A stretch of 64,000 nt of DNA from positions 1-64,000 of the forward strand of contig JAIEOV010000055.1 in the NCBI GenBank assembly GCA_019750135.1. The letters are read 5' to 3'. The translations under genes were made by a program, and so were the position numbers. The notes beneath the pieces were generated by a model that did not search any database, was not told the origin of the DNA, and worked only from the letters and a program-made list of their open reading frames with translations. Positions within the stretch are counted from its first letter, which is position 1; each line of letters begins with the position of its first letter. This stretch comes from Reyranella sp. (GTDB lineage Bacteria > Pseudomonadota > Alphaproteobacteria > Reyranellales > Reyranellaceae). Shown piece by piece: positions 38,526-49,117 of this stretch.

Positions 38526-40154
38526 ATGTCGTTCGAAGTCTCGGCGCGCCGTGCGGTCTTGCCGGCGGTCACTGCTGTCGTCGTGCTGGTTCTAGCGAGC
38601 CCGGCTTTTGCCCAACAATCACCGTCGACCCAGGAACTGCTCGACCAGATCCGCCTGCTTCAGAAACGCATCGAGCAGCTCGAAGCGGCCGAGAAGCAGC
38701 GGCAGGCGACCGACTCGAAGGTGCGTGCGGCCGCCCAACAACCCGCGCCGTCGCCGAAGCCGGTGAAAGTGGAGGCGGCAACGCAGCCGCCACAAACGCC
38801 ATCGGCAACGACATCGGCCGACGCTGCACCAGCACCACCACCGGAATCGGACAAGCCCAACGGCACCTTCACGCTGGGCTCGGTGAAGCTGACCCTGGGC
38901 GGCTTCATCGATCTCACCGGCTACTATCGCAGCCGCAACGAGAATCGCGGCACGGGCACCGGCTACGCCACCATCCCGTTCTACGGACCGAACCCGCAGG
39001 GCAACTCCGGCGAGTTCGGCTTGAGCGCCCAGCAGACCCGCCTGTCGCTGAAGGCGGAGACCCCGATCGGTACGGACTCGCGCCTCATCGGCTACGGCGA
39101 GATCGACTTCAACAACGGCGCGGGCGGCGCCAACAACACCGAGACGAGCAGCTACACGCCGCGCCTGCGCCAGGCCTTCGCCCAGTACGTGGACGACTCA
39201 TGGCAGGCCTACTTCCTGGCGGGCCAGGCCTGGACCCTGGCGAGCCCCTTCAAGAAGGGCCTCGATCCCTTCACCGTGTGGCAGCCGCCGACCGTCGATC
39301 ACAACTACATGGTCGGCTACAACTACCTGCGCGTGCCGATGGTGCGAGCGGTGAAAGGCTTCGGCGACTTCTGGATGGGCATCGAGGCCAACACGCCGCA
39401 GACGATCTTCGGCGGTACGGCCGCGGTGCCGACCGGCGAGACGGTGTTCACGGGCTATCCGGGCGCCACCGGCCTCAATCCTCAGGTCAACTACAGCGTC
39501 AACACCGCGCCGGATATCGTCGCCAAGCTGGCGCTCGATACCAGGTTCGGGCACTTCGACGTCTTCGGCGTGGCGCGCTGGTTTCGTGACCAGGTCTCGT
39601 TCGGCACCAACAGCGTGAACTACGACGCCTTCGGCGGTGGCGTCGGCGGCAGCGCCTTCGTCCCCCTCGGGCGATGGGTCGACCTGATGGGCAACTTCAT
39701 GTACGGCAGCGGCGTCGGCCGGTATGGCGCCGCGCAGCTGCCGGACGTCACCTATCTCTCGAACGGCGGCGTGACGCCGCTGCCGCAGGCATCTGGCATG
39801 GTCGGCGGCGTCGTCCACGCCGTGCCCGACGTTTTAGACCTCTACGGCTTCTGGGGCTGGAACTGGATCGGCGCCAGCTACTTCCCGGGCGGCGGCTACG
39901 GCAACCCGACCTTCGACAACACCGGCTGCTTCAATCCCAACGCCGGCGGCTCTGCCTGTGCCGGCAACAACCAGATGCTCAGCGAACTGACCGTCGGCGT
40001 GAACTGGAACATGCTGCGCGGCCGCTACGGAACGCTGCGCAGCGGACTGCAGTACGGCAACATCGTCCGCACCGCCTACCACGGCACCGGCGGCACCCCC
40101 AGCGCCACCGAGAACCTGTTCATGTTCAACTTCCGCTATCTTCCGTTCGAGTGA
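38526..40154 (+). CDS. DcaP-like outer-membrane porin with N-terminal coiled coil
   Basis: 542 residues. A signal peptide ends near P-A-F-A-Q. Residues about 35-65 (L-L-D-Q-I-R-L-L-Q-K-R-I-E-Q-L-E) form a coiled coil, then a Pro/Ala-rich linker to about 115. From there the beta-barrel begins with V-K-L-T-L-G-G-F-I-D-L-T-G-Y-Y and closes with F-M-F-N-F-R-Y-L-P-F-E. This layout matches trimeric DcaP-type porins, where the coiled coil extends into the periplasm. The barrel lets small acids pass the outer membrane. It is three bases from the convergent hydratase gene. Confidence 0.8.
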   Translation: MSFEVSARRAVLPAVTAVVVLVLASPAFAQQSPSTQELLDQIRLLQKRIEQLEAAEKQRQATDSKVRAAAQQPAPSPKPVKVEAATQPPQTPSATTSADAAPAPPPESDKPNGTFTLGSVKLTLGGFIDLTGYYRSRNENRGTGTGYATIPFYGPNPQGNSGEFGLSAQQTRLSLKAETPIGTDSRLIGYGEIDFNNGAGGANNTETSSYTPRLRQAFAQYVDDSWQAYFLAGQAWTLASPFKKGLDPFTVWQPPTVDHNYMVGYNYLRVPMVRAVKGFGDFWMGIEANTPQTIFGGTAAVPTGETVFTGYPGATGLNPQVNYSVNTAPDIVAKLALDTRFGHFDVFGVARWFRDQVSFGTNSVNYDAFGGGVGGSAFVPLGRWVDLMGNFMYGSGVGRYGAAQLPDVTYLSNGGVTPLPQASGMVGGVVHAVPDVLDLYGFWGWNWIGASYFPGGGYGNPTFDNTGCFNPNAGGSACAGNNQMLSELTVGVNWNMLRGRYGTLRSGLQYGNIVRTAYHGTGGTPSATENLFMFNFRYLPFE

Positions 40155-40157
40155 GGC

Positions 40158-40949
40158 TCAGCCATACGTCGCCGTCACCGTGCCGAACGGTCCGAAGTCG
40201 GCGACGTAGGTCTCGCCGGCCTTGGGCTGCAGCATGCCGGTCAGCGTGCCGGTGCTGATTATCTGCCCCGCCTTGAGCCCGATACCGGTGCGCGAGAGCT
40301 CGTTGGCGAGCCACGTGACGGGCGCCATGGGATGATCGAGCGCGGCTGCCGCCGTGCCCTTGCGCCGCTCGACGCCGTTGCACGAGAGCACGACCTCCTG
40401 GTTCGCGATGTCGCGCATCTTCCAGTCGTCGATCGCCGGGCCGTAGCAGATCGTGCCGCCGCCCGCGCCGTCGGCCAGGATCGCCGGCAGAGCCGGGAAG
40501 GCCGCGTCATGGACGAACCGGCATTCGGCGAGCTCGATGCCGGGATGCAACGAGGCGACCGCCTCGGTCACTTCTTCGACCGTGTAAGGTTTCGCCCGCG
40601 GCGGCAGGTCGGCGCCGAGCCGCGCCATGTACTCGACCTCGGGGATCGGGCTGCATTGCCGGGCATGCTCGACACTGGTCGGCGAGGGCCTGACGTGGCC
40701 AGCGAAGACGCGGCCGTAGATCGGAGAGTCGGTCCGCAGCGCCTTCTGCATCTCTTCCTTCGCGGCGGCAATCTTCCAGCCTGCGACCGTCCAGCCCAGC
40801 TCCTCTTCGACCATGCGGGCGATGCGATAGGCGCTCTGCTTGTCGGCCGGCACCAGGCGTGCCTCGAGGCCGCTCTGCTGGCGACTGTCGCGGCGCAGGG
40901 TGGCGAGCAGGCGGGCGAGGTCGCGTTGGGCGTCGGTATCCATCGTCAT
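40158..40949 (-). CDS. 2-keto-4-pentenoate hydratase (MhpD) family protein
   Basis: 263 residues. The family hydrates 2-hydroxypenta-2,4-dienoate or decarboxylates oxalocrotonate in meta-cleavage of aromatics, using a divalent metal. The protein has the V-A-G-W-K-I-A-A segment near residue 55, the P-E-V-E-Y metal-binding acidic pair near 103, and the G-T-L-T-G-M-L-Q-P-K-A-G-E-T loop near the C-terminus. Neighbouring catabolic genes are absent, so its pathway is not shown. It runs toward the porin and ends three bases from it. Confidence 0.87.
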   Translation of the reverse strand: MTMDTDAQRDLARLLATLRRDSRQQSGLEARLVPADKQSAYRIARMVEEELGWTVAGWKIAAAKEEMQKALRTDSPIYGRVFAGHVRPSPTSVEHARQCSPIPEVEYMARLGADLPPRAKPYTVEEVTEAVASLHPGIELAECRFVHDAAFPALPAILADGAGGGTICYGPAIDDWKMRDIANQEVVLSCNGVERRKGTAAAALDHPMAPVTWLANELSRTGIGLKAGQIISTGTLTGMLQPKAGETYVADFGPFGTVTATYG

Positions 40950-41153
40950 GGCGAGGTACTAGGCTCGCCCTGGAAGTCCGGCAAACGACTTGTAGGCCCG
41001 ACGCCTTGAGGCGCACTCAGCGCAGGCCCTTCGGAAACAATTCCCAGCGGGTGACGGGTCGTAGCGTGCATCGGACCGTCATCGACCCCATATGTTGTGG
41101 CCTACGGTGTATTTTGGTGCCCGTATGGCACGAAAGAATTAGGCATCCGGGAC

Positions 41154-41182
41154 TTGCAACAGGCGATAACCAAAGTTATCAT
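41154..41182 (+). promoter_or_regulatory. Candidate promoter and operator of the RND operon
   Basis: TTGCAA (41154-41159), a 17-base spacer and TATCAT (41177-41182) fit a sigma-70 promoter. The spacer contains GATAAC-CAAA-GTTATC (41165-41180), a perfect dyad, which could be a repressor site. The rest of the 407-base gap 40950-41356 has no gene that I can support. Confidence 0.35.
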
Positions 41183-41356
41183 ATCAAACGCTCGCGACGG
41201 CTGTTCCTCGCCATGCGACCTTTGTGGGCGGCTGCGCGTTTCATCGAATGGCCGCTATCGGCGACTACCTTGCGCCTATCGGACCCGCGGGGGAGATTTT
41301 GGCGAAACGGTCCGTATTGGTAAGCAGTTAGCGCGCGTTTGGGGCATAGGGACACG

Positions 41357-42655
41357 ATGAAAAGGCTGCGGACCCTGCTCGGGATCGGCTTGGGGCTCGC
41401 CATTGTGGCGGGCGCCGGCTGGTATATTTCGCAGAACGGAACTTCGCCGCCGCGCCAAGCCGCCCGGTTCGGCGCCGGCGTGCCGACGCCGGTCGGCATA
41501 GCGACTGCCGCCAAGGGCGAAGTCCCGGTGGTGATCCGCGCGCTCGGCACCGTGGCGCCGCTGCAGACCGTCAACGTGAAGACGCAGATCACCGGCCAGC
41601 TCCTCAAGGTCGACTTCAAGGAAGGCCAGATGGTGAAGCAGGGCGACATGCTCGCGCTGGTCGATCCGCGGCCCTACGACGTCGCCCTGCAGCAGGCGAT
41701 CGGCGCGCAGCAGAAGGACGAGGCGCTGCTCAAGAACGCCCAGGTCGACCTCGAGCGCTATCGCAAGCTGGTCGCCCAGGATTCGATCGCGCGCCAGCAG
41801 CTCGACACCCAGCAGTCGCTGGTCCGCCAGTACGAGGCCGCCCTGGTGATCGACCAGGCCGCGGTCGACGCCGCCAAGCTCAACGTCACCTACACGCGGA
41901 TCGTGGCGCCGATCACCGGCCGCATCGGCCTGCGCACCGTCGATCCCGGCAACTACGTGACGATGGGCGACGCCACCTCGATCTGCATCATCATCCAGAT
42001 CCAGCCTATTTCCGTGCTGTTCACCATCCCGGAGGACACGCTGCCGCAGGTGCGCGAGCGCCTGAAGGCCGGCGCCAAGCTCGAGGTGCGCGTGCTCGAC
42101 CGCGCGCAGAAGAACGAGCTCGCGATCGGCAAGCTCGACACGCACGACAACATCATCGATCTCACGACCGGCACCGTGAAGCTGCGCGCGGTGTTCGACA
42201 ACAAGGACGACGCGCTGTTCCCCAACCAGTTCGTCAATGTCCGCCTGCTGGTCGACACGGTGAAGGACGCGACGGTCGTGCCGGTGGCCGCCATCCAGCG
42301 CGGCCAGCCCGGCACCTTCGTCTACCTGGTGAAGGCCGACGATACGGTCGAGATCCGCGTCGTCGAGCTCGGCGCCACCGACGGCGACAAGGTGCAGATC
42401 GTGAAGGGCCTGCAGGTGGGCGACCAGGTCGTGATCGACGGCACCGACCGCCTGCGCGACGGCGCCAAGATCCGCCGCCCCGGTGGCGGTCCGCCGCGCG
42501 CCGCGTCGGGCCCGCCGATCGCCAACGCGCCGGATCCTGCCGCCCAAGGAGGTGGCCAGCAGCAGCAGAGGCGACGCCAGGCCAATGGCGGCGGGACTGG
42601 CAGCAGTCCTGCCAGCAGCCCTGGCGGCGCGGCCGCCGCTCAGCCCAACCAGTAA
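41357..42655 (+). CDS. mdtA: RND efflux periplasmic adaptor (MdtA-like)
   Basis: 432 residues from ATG 41357. One transmembrane helix or uncleaved signal (about residues 8-25) anchors it in the inner membrane. The lipoyl half-motifs surround [12 protein letters not shown] near residue 75 and D-P-R-P-Y near 112; a coiled-coil hairpin of Gln/Lys-rich helices follows (about 115-175), then the beta-barrel with [13 protein letters not shown]-terminal Pro/Gln-rich tail is unusual. It links two RND pumps to an outer-membrane channel encoded next. Confidence 0.9.
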   Translation: MKRLRTLLGIGLGLAIVAGAGWYISQNGTSPPRQAARFGAGVPTPVGIATAAKGEVPVVIRALGTVAPLQTVNVKTQITGQLLKVDFKEGQMVKQGDMLALVDPRPYDVALQQAIGAQQKDEALLKNAQVDLERYRKLVAQDSIARQQLDTQQSLVRQYEAALVIDQAAVDAAKLNVTYTRIVAPITGRIGLRTVDPGNYVTMGDATSICIIIQIQPISVLFTIPEDTLPQVRERLKAGAKLEVRVLDRAQKNELAIGKLDTHDNIIDLTTGTVKLRAVFDNKDDALFPNQFVNVRLLVDTVKDATVVPVAAIQRGQPGTFVYLVKADDTVEIRVVELGATDGDKVQIVKGLQVGDQVVIDGTDRLRDGAKIRRPGGGPPRAASGPPIANAPDPAAQGGGQQQQRRRQANGGGTGSSPASSPGGAAAAQPNQ

Positions 42656-42668
42656 TCCCGCCCGCGAC

Positions 42669-45600
42669 ATGAATCCGTCGCGGATCTTCATCGAACGTCC
42701 GGTGGCGACCTCGCTGCTGATGGTCGCAATCATGCTCGTGGGCGCGATCGCCTACCGGTTCTTGCCCTTGTCGGCGTTGCCGCAGGTCGACTACCCGACC
42801 ATCCGCGTGCTGACGCTCTATCCCGGCGCCAGCCCCGAGGTCATGACCTCGTCGATCACCGCGCCGCTCGAGCGCCAGTTCGGCCAGATGCCGGGCCTGA
42901 ACCAGATGACGTCGACCAGCTCGGCCGGCGCGTCGTCGATCGTTCTGCAGTTCGAGCTCAAGCTCGGCCTGGACGTCGCCGAGCAGCAGGTGCAGGCCGC
43001 CATCAACGCCGCCAGCAACCTCCTCCCGTCCGACCTGCCGTCGCCGCCGGTCTACGCCAAGATCAATCCCGCCGACGCGCCGGTGCTGACGCTCGCCGTC
43101 ACGTCGAAGACCGAGCCTCTGACCAAGGTTTACGACTACGTCGACACGCGGCTGGCGCAGAAGATCTCACAGCTGCCCGGCGTCGGCCTGGTCAGCCTGG
43201 ACGGCGGCCAGAAGCCCGGCGTGCGCATCCGCGCCAACCCGACGGCGCTCGCGGCCTATGGCCTGAACGTCGACGACCTGCGCACCACCATCGCCAATGC
43301 CAACGTCAACACGCCCAAGGGCAATTTCGACGGCCCGGCGCGCGCCTATACCATCAACGCCAACGACCAGATCCTCGATCCCAAGCAGTTCAAGGACGTC
43401 GTCGTGGCCTACCGCAACGGCGCCCCGGTGCGCTTGTCGGACGTTGCCACGGTCGAGGAGGCACAGGAGAACAACCGGCTGGCTGCCTGGACGAACACCA
43501 CCCAGGCCGTGATCATCAACGTCCGCCGCCAGCCCGGCGCCAACGTCATCGAGGTGGTCGACAGCATCAAGAAGCTGCTGCCGCAGCTGCGCGAAACGAT
43601 ACCCGCCTCGGTCGACATCGCCGTCCTGACCGACCGCACGACCACCATCCGCGCCTCGGTGCGCGACGTGCAGATCGAGCTCACCTTCGCCGTGATCCTG
43701 GTCGTCGCCGTGATCTTCCTGTTCCTGGGCGACTGGCGGGCGACCCTGATCCCCAGCCTGTCGGTGCCCCTGTCGCTGGTCGGCACGCTGGCGGTGATGT
43801 ATCTCGCGGGCTTCAGCCTCAACAATCTGTCGATCATGGCGTTGACCATCGCCACCGGCTTCGTGGTCGACGACGCCATCGTCATGATCGAGAACATCGC
43901 CCGCTACATAGAACGCGGCGAGGATCCCAAGGAGGCCTCGCTGCGGGGCAGCAAGCAGATCGCCTTCACCGTGGTTTCGCTGACCGTGTCGCTGATCGCC
44001 GTGCTGATCCCGCTGCTGTTCATGAGCGACGTGGTCGGCCGCCTGTTCAGCGAGTTCGCGGTCACGCTCTCGGTCACCATCCTGATCTCGGCCGTCGTGT
44101 CGCTGACGCTGGTGCCGATGATGTGCGCTCAGCTCCTGCGCCAGCGGCCGGGGCACGCCGAGCAGACGACGGCGCATCCGCATCCGGAAGCAGAAGCGTT
44201 GGGTGCCGGCTGGTTCGGCCGCCTGATCGGCCTGTACGACCGCTGTCTGGTCGTGGTGTTTCGCCACCAGCCGCTGACCCTGCTGATCGCTGTCGGCACG
44301 ATCGTGCTGACCGTGATGCTTTATGTCGTCATCCCGAAAGGCTTCTTCCCGGTGCAGGACACCGGCCTGATCCAGGCCGTGACCGAGGCGCCGCAGTCCA
44401 TTTCCTTCGAGGCCATGGCCAAGCGCCAGAACGCGCTGGCGGCGGCCATCCTGGAGGATCCTGACGTCGAGAGCCTCAGCTCCTTCATCGGCGTCGACGG
44501 CACCAATGCGACGCTGAATTCGGGCCGCATGCTGATCAACCTCAAGCCGCGCAGCGAGCGCAGCCTGACGGCCAGCCAGATCATCCGCCGCATCCAGCGT
44601 GACACGGCGTCGGTACAGGGCATCTCGCTCTACATGCAGCCTGCCCAGGATCTCACCATCGATTCGACGGTGAGCCGCACCCAGTACCAGTTCGTCCTGC
44701 AGAGCCCCAAGCTCGAGGATTTCGACACCTGGGTGCCGCGCCTGATGGATCGCCTGCAGCGCCTGCCCGAGATCGTCGACGTCACCACCGACATGCAGGC
44801 CAAGGGCCTGTCGCTGTTCATCAAGCTCGACCGCGATGCCGCGGCGCGCTTCGGCATCACTGCCGCCTCGGTCAACAACGTGCTGTACGACGCCTTCGGC
44901 CAGCGCATCGTCTCGACGGTCTACGGCCAGTCCAACCAGTACCGCGTGATCTACGAGGTCGAGCCGTCGATGGGCCGCTCCATCGATTCGCTCGCCAATC
45001 TCTATCTGCCCGGCGCCGGCGGCAAGCAGGTGCCGATGTCGTCCATCGCCACCTTCGAGGAACGCACCGCGCCCTTGCGCCAGGACCGGCTGGGCCAGTT
45101 CCCGGCCACCACCATCTCCTTCAACCTGGCGCCGGGCTATGCGCTGGGCCAGGCCGTCGATGCCATCCAGGCGGCGCAGCGCGAGATCGGCATGCCGCTG
45201 TCGATGACCACGCACTTCCAGGGCGCCGCGCTCGCCTTCCAGAAGTCGCTCGACAGCCAGCTGCTGTTGATCCTGGCCGCCATCGTCACGGTCTATATCG
45301 TGCTGGGCGTGCTCTATGAGAGCTACATCCATCCCATCACGATCCTGTCGACCCTGCCGTCGGCCGGCATCGGCGCGCTGCTGGCGCTGATGCTGGCCGG
45401 CGCCGATCTCAGCGTCGTCGCCATCATCGGCATCGTGCTGCTGATCGGCATCGTCAAGAAGAACGCCATCATGATGATCGACTTCGCGCTGGACGCGGAG
45501 CGCAATGAAGGCAAGACGCCGCAGGAGGCCATCCACCAGGCCTGCCTGCTGCGCTTCCGGCCGATCCTCATGACCACCGTGGCCGCCCTGGTGGGCGCGT

Positions 45601-45830
45601 TGCCGCTGATGCTGGGCAGCGGCACCGGCTCCGAGCTGCGCTCGCCGCTCGGCATCACCATCGTCGGCGGCCTGATCGTCAGCCAGGTGCTGACGCTCTT
45701 CACCACGCCGGTGATCTACCTCGCCTTCGATCGCCTGGGCCGCCGCCTGCGCGGCGTGCCGCTCGACACGCCGGCCAATCCGGTGCCGCGGACAGGCCCG
45801 GACCCGACGGCTGAGAGGCCGCTGACATGA
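42669..45830 (+). CDS. mdtB: RND multidrug efflux pump, MdtB-like subunit
   Basis: 1053 residues with 12 helices and two large periplasmic domains. The first helix starts [12 protein letters not shown]. The proton-relay Asp pair is in G-F-V-V-D-D-A-I near residue 405, and the Lys in [12 protein letters not shown] near 930. MdtB and MdtC pair as a heterotrimer in Escherichia coli. Its last bases overlap mdtC by four, so both are made together. Confidence 0.92.
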   Translation: MNPSRIFIERPVATSLLMVAIMLVGAIAYRFLPLSALPQVDYPTIRVLTLYPGASPEVMTSSITAPLERQFGQMPGLNQMTSTSSAGASSIVLQFELKLGLDVAEQQVQAAINAASNLLPSDLPSPPVYAKINPADAPVLTLAVTSKTEPLTKVYDYVDTRLAQKISQLPGVGLVSLDGGQKPGVRIRANPTALAAYGLNVDDLRTTIANANVNTPKGNFDGPARAYTINANDQILDPKQFKDVVVAYRNGAPVRLSDVATVEEAQENNRLAAWTNTTQAVIINVRRQPGANVIEVVDSIKKLLPQLRETIPASVDIAVLTDRTTTIRASVRDVQIELTFAVILVVAVIFLFLGDWRATLIPSLSVPLSLVGTLAVMYLAGFSLNNLSIMALTIATGFVVDDAIVMIENIARYIERGEDPKEASLRGSKQIAFTVVSLTVSLIAVLIPLLFMSDVVGRLFSEFAVTLSVTILISAVVSLTLVPMMCAQLLRQRPGHAEQTTAHPHPEAEALGAGWFGRLIGLYDRCLVVVFRHQPLTLLIAVGTIVLTVMLYVVIPKGFFPVQDTGLIQAVTEAPQSISFEAMAKRQNALAAAILEDPDVESLSSFIGVDGTNATLNSGRMLINLKPRSERSLTASQIIRRIQRDTASVQGISLYMQPAQDLTIDSTVSRTQYQFVLQSPKLEDFDTWVPRLMDRLQRLPEIVDVTTDMQAKGLSLFIKLDRDAAARFGITAASVNNVLYDAFGQRIVSTVYGQSNQYRVIYEVEPSMGRSIDSLANLYLPGAGGKQVPMSSIATFEERTAPLRQDRLGQFPATTISFNLAPGYALGQAVDAIQAAQREIGMPLSMTTHFQGAALAFQKSLDSQLLLILAAIVTVYIVLGVLYESYIHPITILSTLPSAGIGALLALMLAGADLSVVAIIGIVLLIGIVKKNAIMMIDFALDAERNEGKTPQEAIHQACLLRFRPILMTTVAALVGALPLMLGSGTGSELRSPLGITIVGGLIVSQVLTLFTTPVIYLAFDRLGRRLRGVPLDTPANPVPRTGPDPTAERPLT

Positions 45831-48800
45831 ACCTGTCGGCGCCCTTCATCGCCCGACCGGTGGCGACGACGCTCTTGACCATCGGAATTGCGCTGGCGGG
45901 ACTGGTCGCCTTCCTGAAGCTGCCGGTGTCGCCGCTGCCCAAGGTCGATTTCCCGACCATCCAGGTCTCGGCCAGCCTGCCGGGCGCGTCGCCCGAGACC
46001 GTGGCGACCAGCCTGACCACGCCGCTTGAGCGCGCATTGGGCGCCATTGCCGGCGTCACCGAGATCACTTCGATGAGCACGGTCGGCAATGCGCGCATCA
46101 CGCTGCAGTTCGACCTCTCGCGCAGCATCGACGGCGCGGCACGCGACGTGCAGGCGGCCATCAACGCCGCGCGCATGGAGATGCCGAGCGACCTGCCGAG
46201 CAATCCGCAGTATCGCAAGATCAATCCGGCCGACGCGCCGGCCGTCGTCCTGGCCGTCACATCGGACACGCTTGGGCAGGGCCGCCTGTTCGACGCCGCC
46301 TCCAATATCCTGCAGCAGAAGCTGAGCCAGGTGACGGGTGTCGGCCAGGTGGTGTTGGGCGGCAGCTCGTTGCCGGCAGTACGCGTGGAAATCAATCCGA
46401 CGGCGCTGAACAAGTACCAGATCGGCCTCGAGAGCGTGCGCGCCGCCCTGGCCGCCGCCAATGCCAACTCGCCCAAGGGCGCGCTCGAGGATGGCGACCG
46501 GCGCTTCCAGATCTATTCCAACGACCAGGCACGCACGGCAGAGGAGTATCGGCCGCTGATCATCGCCTGGCGCAACGGCGCGCCGGTCCGCCTGTCCGAG
46601 GTCGCCGAGGTCATCGACGCCACCGAGAACATCCGCAACGAGGGCCAGGCCAACGGCAAGCGTTCAGTGCTGGTGATCATCTACCTGCAGCCCAATGCCA
46701 ACGTCATCGAGTCGGTCGACGAGGTGAGGAGCCTGCTGCCCGAACTGCAGGCGGCCCTGCCGAACGACGTCGACCTGCAGGTCGTCAGCGACCGCACCGT
46801 CACCATCCGCGGCTCGCTGAAAGAGGTCGAGCATGCGCTGCTGATCAGCATCATCCTGGTCGTGCTGGTGACCTTCGCCTTCCTGCGCTCGGCCCGGGCC
46901 GGCTTCGTCGCCGCCGTCGCCGTTCCGGTATCGCTGATCACCACCTTCGGCGGCATGTACCTGCTGGGTTACAGCATCAACAACCTGTCGCTGATGGCCA
47001 TGGCGATCGCCGCGGGCTTCGTGGTCGACGACGCCATCATCGTGCTTGAGAATGTCTCGCGGCACATCGAGGCCGGCATGTCGCGCGTCGACGCCGCCCT
47101 GCAGGGTGCTCGCGAGGTCGGCTTCACCGTGGTGTCGATGAGCGTGTCGCTGATTGCGGTGTTCATCCCCATCCTGCTGATGCAAGGCATCGTGGGCCGC
47201 CTGTTCCGCGAGTTCGCCGTCACGCTGTCGATCGCCATCGTGATCTCGATGGTGGTGTCGCTCACCACCACGCCGATGATGTGCGCCTATGTGCTGCAGC
47301 CGCACGACAGCACGCGGCCGGAGGGCCGTTTCTTCCGCTGGAGCGAACGCGGCTTCGCCGCCCTGCAGCGCTGGTACGGCGGCAGCCTGCGCTTCGTGCT
47401 GCGTCATCCGCTGGCGACCATGCTGGTGTTCCTGGCGACGGTGATCCTGAACATCGACCTCTACGTCACCATCCCCAAGGGCTTCTTCCCGCAGCAGGAC
47501 ACCGGCCGAATCGTCGGCGGCATCCGCGCCGACCAGAGCATCTCCTTCCAGGCGATGCGCCGGAAGTTCCGCCAGTTCATGGAGATCGTGCGCCAGGATC
47601 CGGCGATCGAAAGCGTGGCGGGCTTCACCGGCGGCTTCTCGACCAACTCGGGTTTCGTGTTCGCGACGCTGAAGCCCCTGAACGAGCGCAAGATCTCGGC
47701 CGACCAGGTGATCGCCCGCCTGCGTCCCAAGCTCGCCCAGGTGCCAGGCGCCAACCTGTTCATGGCGGCGGTGCAGGATATCCGGGTCGGTGGCCGCCAG
47801 GGCAACGCGCAGTACCAATTCACCCTGCAGGCCGATTCGCTGCCCGACCTCTACACCTGGGCGCCCAAGCTCACCGAGGCGTTGCGCCAGGACCAGTCGG
47901 TCATCACCGACGTCGATTCCGACCAGCAGCAACGCGGCCTGCAGGTCAACCTCACCATCGACCGCGACGCGGCGGCGCGGCTCGGCGTGTCGACGCGCTC
48001 GATCTCCTCGACCTTGTACGACGCCTTCGGCCAGCGCCAGGTCTCGACCATCTACAACGCGCTGAACCAGTATCACGTCGTCATGGAGGTGGCGCCCGAG
48101 TACTGGGAGAATCCCGAGCGGCTGAAGGACATCTATGTCAGCACCACGGGCGGCGCGATCAGCGGCGCCCAGGCGACGGCCGCGACTGTCTCCACCACGC
48201 CACTGGCGACAGGCGCCGCCGATCCGACGGCGGCGGTGCGCAACCAGCGCACCAACGCGATCGCCGTGTCAGGCCGCGGCTCGGCCTCGACGGGGGCGGC
48301 GGTCAGCACCACGGCCGAGACGATGGTCCCGCTGTCGCAGCTCGTGAAGTACGAGTACGGCACGACTCCGCTCGCCGTGAACCACCAGGGCCTGTTCGTC
48401 GCCAGCACGGTCTCCTTCAACCTGGTGCCGGGCAAGACGCTCTCCGATGCCGTCGCCTATGTGAACGCGACCATGCACGAGATCGGCATGCCGGCCACAA
48501 TCCATGGATCGTTCCAAGGCACGGCGCGCGCGTTCCAGCAGAATCTCAGCAGCCAGCTCCTGCTGGTGCTGGCGGCGCTCGCCGCCGTCTATATCGTGCT
48601 CGGCATCCTCTACGAGAGCTACATCCATCCCATCACCATCCTGTCGACCCTGCCGTCGGCCGGCATCGGTGCGCTGCTGGCGCTCAAGATCACCAATGTG
48701 GAGTTCAGCCTGATCGCCATGATCGGCGTGCTGCTGCTGATCGGCATCGTCAAGAAGAACGCCATCATGATGATCGACGTGGCGCTCGATCGCGAACGCA

Positions 48801-49117
48801 GCGAAGGACTGGTTCCTGCCGAGGCGATTCATCAGGCCGCCGTGCTGCGCTTCCGACCCATCCTGATGACGACCATGGCCGCGATGCTGGGCGCCCTGCC
48901 GCTCGCCATCGGCTTCGGCGACGGCGCCGAGTTGCGCCAGCCGCTCGGCATCTCGATCATCGGCGGCCTGTTCGTCAGCCAGATCCTGACGCTCTATACG
49001 ACGCCGGTGATCTACCTTTATCTCGACCGCTTCCGTAAGCGCGACCGCGACAGGCCCAGCCGCGTCGCCCGTGCCATGGGGACGTCGGGGGGGGCGACCG
49101 GTCCGGCAACAGCATGA
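45827..49117 (+). CDS. mdtC: RND multidrug efflux pump, MdtC-like subunit
   Basis: 1096 residues, about 70 longer than Escherichia coli MdtC (1025). Helix 1 is [11 protein letters not shown], and the relay residues are in G-F-V-V-D-D-A-I and L-I-G-I-V-K-K-N. Most of the extra length is one Ala/Ser/Thr-rich insertion (bases about 48150-48320, residues about 775-832) in the second periplasmic half, just before M-V-P-L-S-Q-L. MdtB lacks it. The stop overlaps the next gene in ATGA. It drives drug or bile-salt efflux powered by protons. Confidence 0.92.
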   Translation: MNLSAPFIARPVATTLLTIGIALAGLVAFLKLPVSPLPKVDFPTIQVSASLPGASPETVATSLTTPLERALGAIAGVTEITSMSTVGNARITLQFDLSRSIDGAARDVQAAINAARMEMPSDLPSNPQYRKINPADAPAVVLAVTSDTLGQGRLFDAASNILQQKLSQVTGVGQVVLGGSSLPAVRVEINPTALNKYQIGLESVRAALAAANANSPKGALEDGDRRFQIYSNDQARTAEEYRPLIIAWRNGAPVRLSEVAEVIDATENIRNEGQANGKRSVLVIIYLQPNANVIESVDEVRSLLPELQAALPNDVDLQVVSDRTVTIRGSLKEVEHALLISIILVVLVTFAFLRSARAGFVAAVAVPVSLITTFGGMYLLGYSINNLSLMAMAIAAGFVVDDAIIVLENVSRHIEAGMSRVDAALQGAREVGFTVVSMSVSLIAVFIPILLMQGIVGRLFREFAVTLSIAIVISMVVSLTTTPMMCAYVLQPHDSTRPEGRFFRWSERGFAALQRWYGGSLRFVLRHPLATMLVFLATVILNIDLYVTIPKGFFPQQDTGRIVGGIRADQSISFQAMRRKFRQFMEIVRQDPAIESVAGFTGGFSTNSGFVFATLKPLNERKISADQVIARLRPKLAQVPGANLFMAAVQDIRVGGRQGNAQYQFTLQADSLPDLYTWAPKLTEALRQDQSVITDVDSDQQQRGLQVNLTIDRDAAARLGVSTRSISSTLYDAFGQRQVSTIYNALNQYHVVMEVAPEYWENPERLKDIYVSTTGGAISGAQATAATVSTTPLATGAADPTAAVRNQRTNAIAVSGRGSASTGAAVSTTAETMVPLSQLVKYEYGTTPLAVNHQGLFVASTVSFNLVPGKTLSDAVAYVNATMHEIGMPATIHGSFQGTARAFQQNLSSQLLLVLAALAAVYIVLGILYESYIHPITILSTLPSAGIGALLALKITNVEFSLIAMIGVLLLIGIVKKNAIMMIDVALDRERSEGLVPAEAIHQAAVLRFRPILMTTMAAMLGALPLAIGFGDGAELRQPLGISIIGGLFVSQILTLYTTPVIYLYLDRFRKRDRDRPSRVARAMGTSGGATGPATA

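Noticed and set aside
41097-41360. Short frame before mdtA
   Set aside because: No ribosome site or known motif, and it runs into the mdtA start.
43167-45536. 789-codon minus-strand frame in mdtB
   Set aside because: Shadow frame with a His/Asp/Arg-rich translation.
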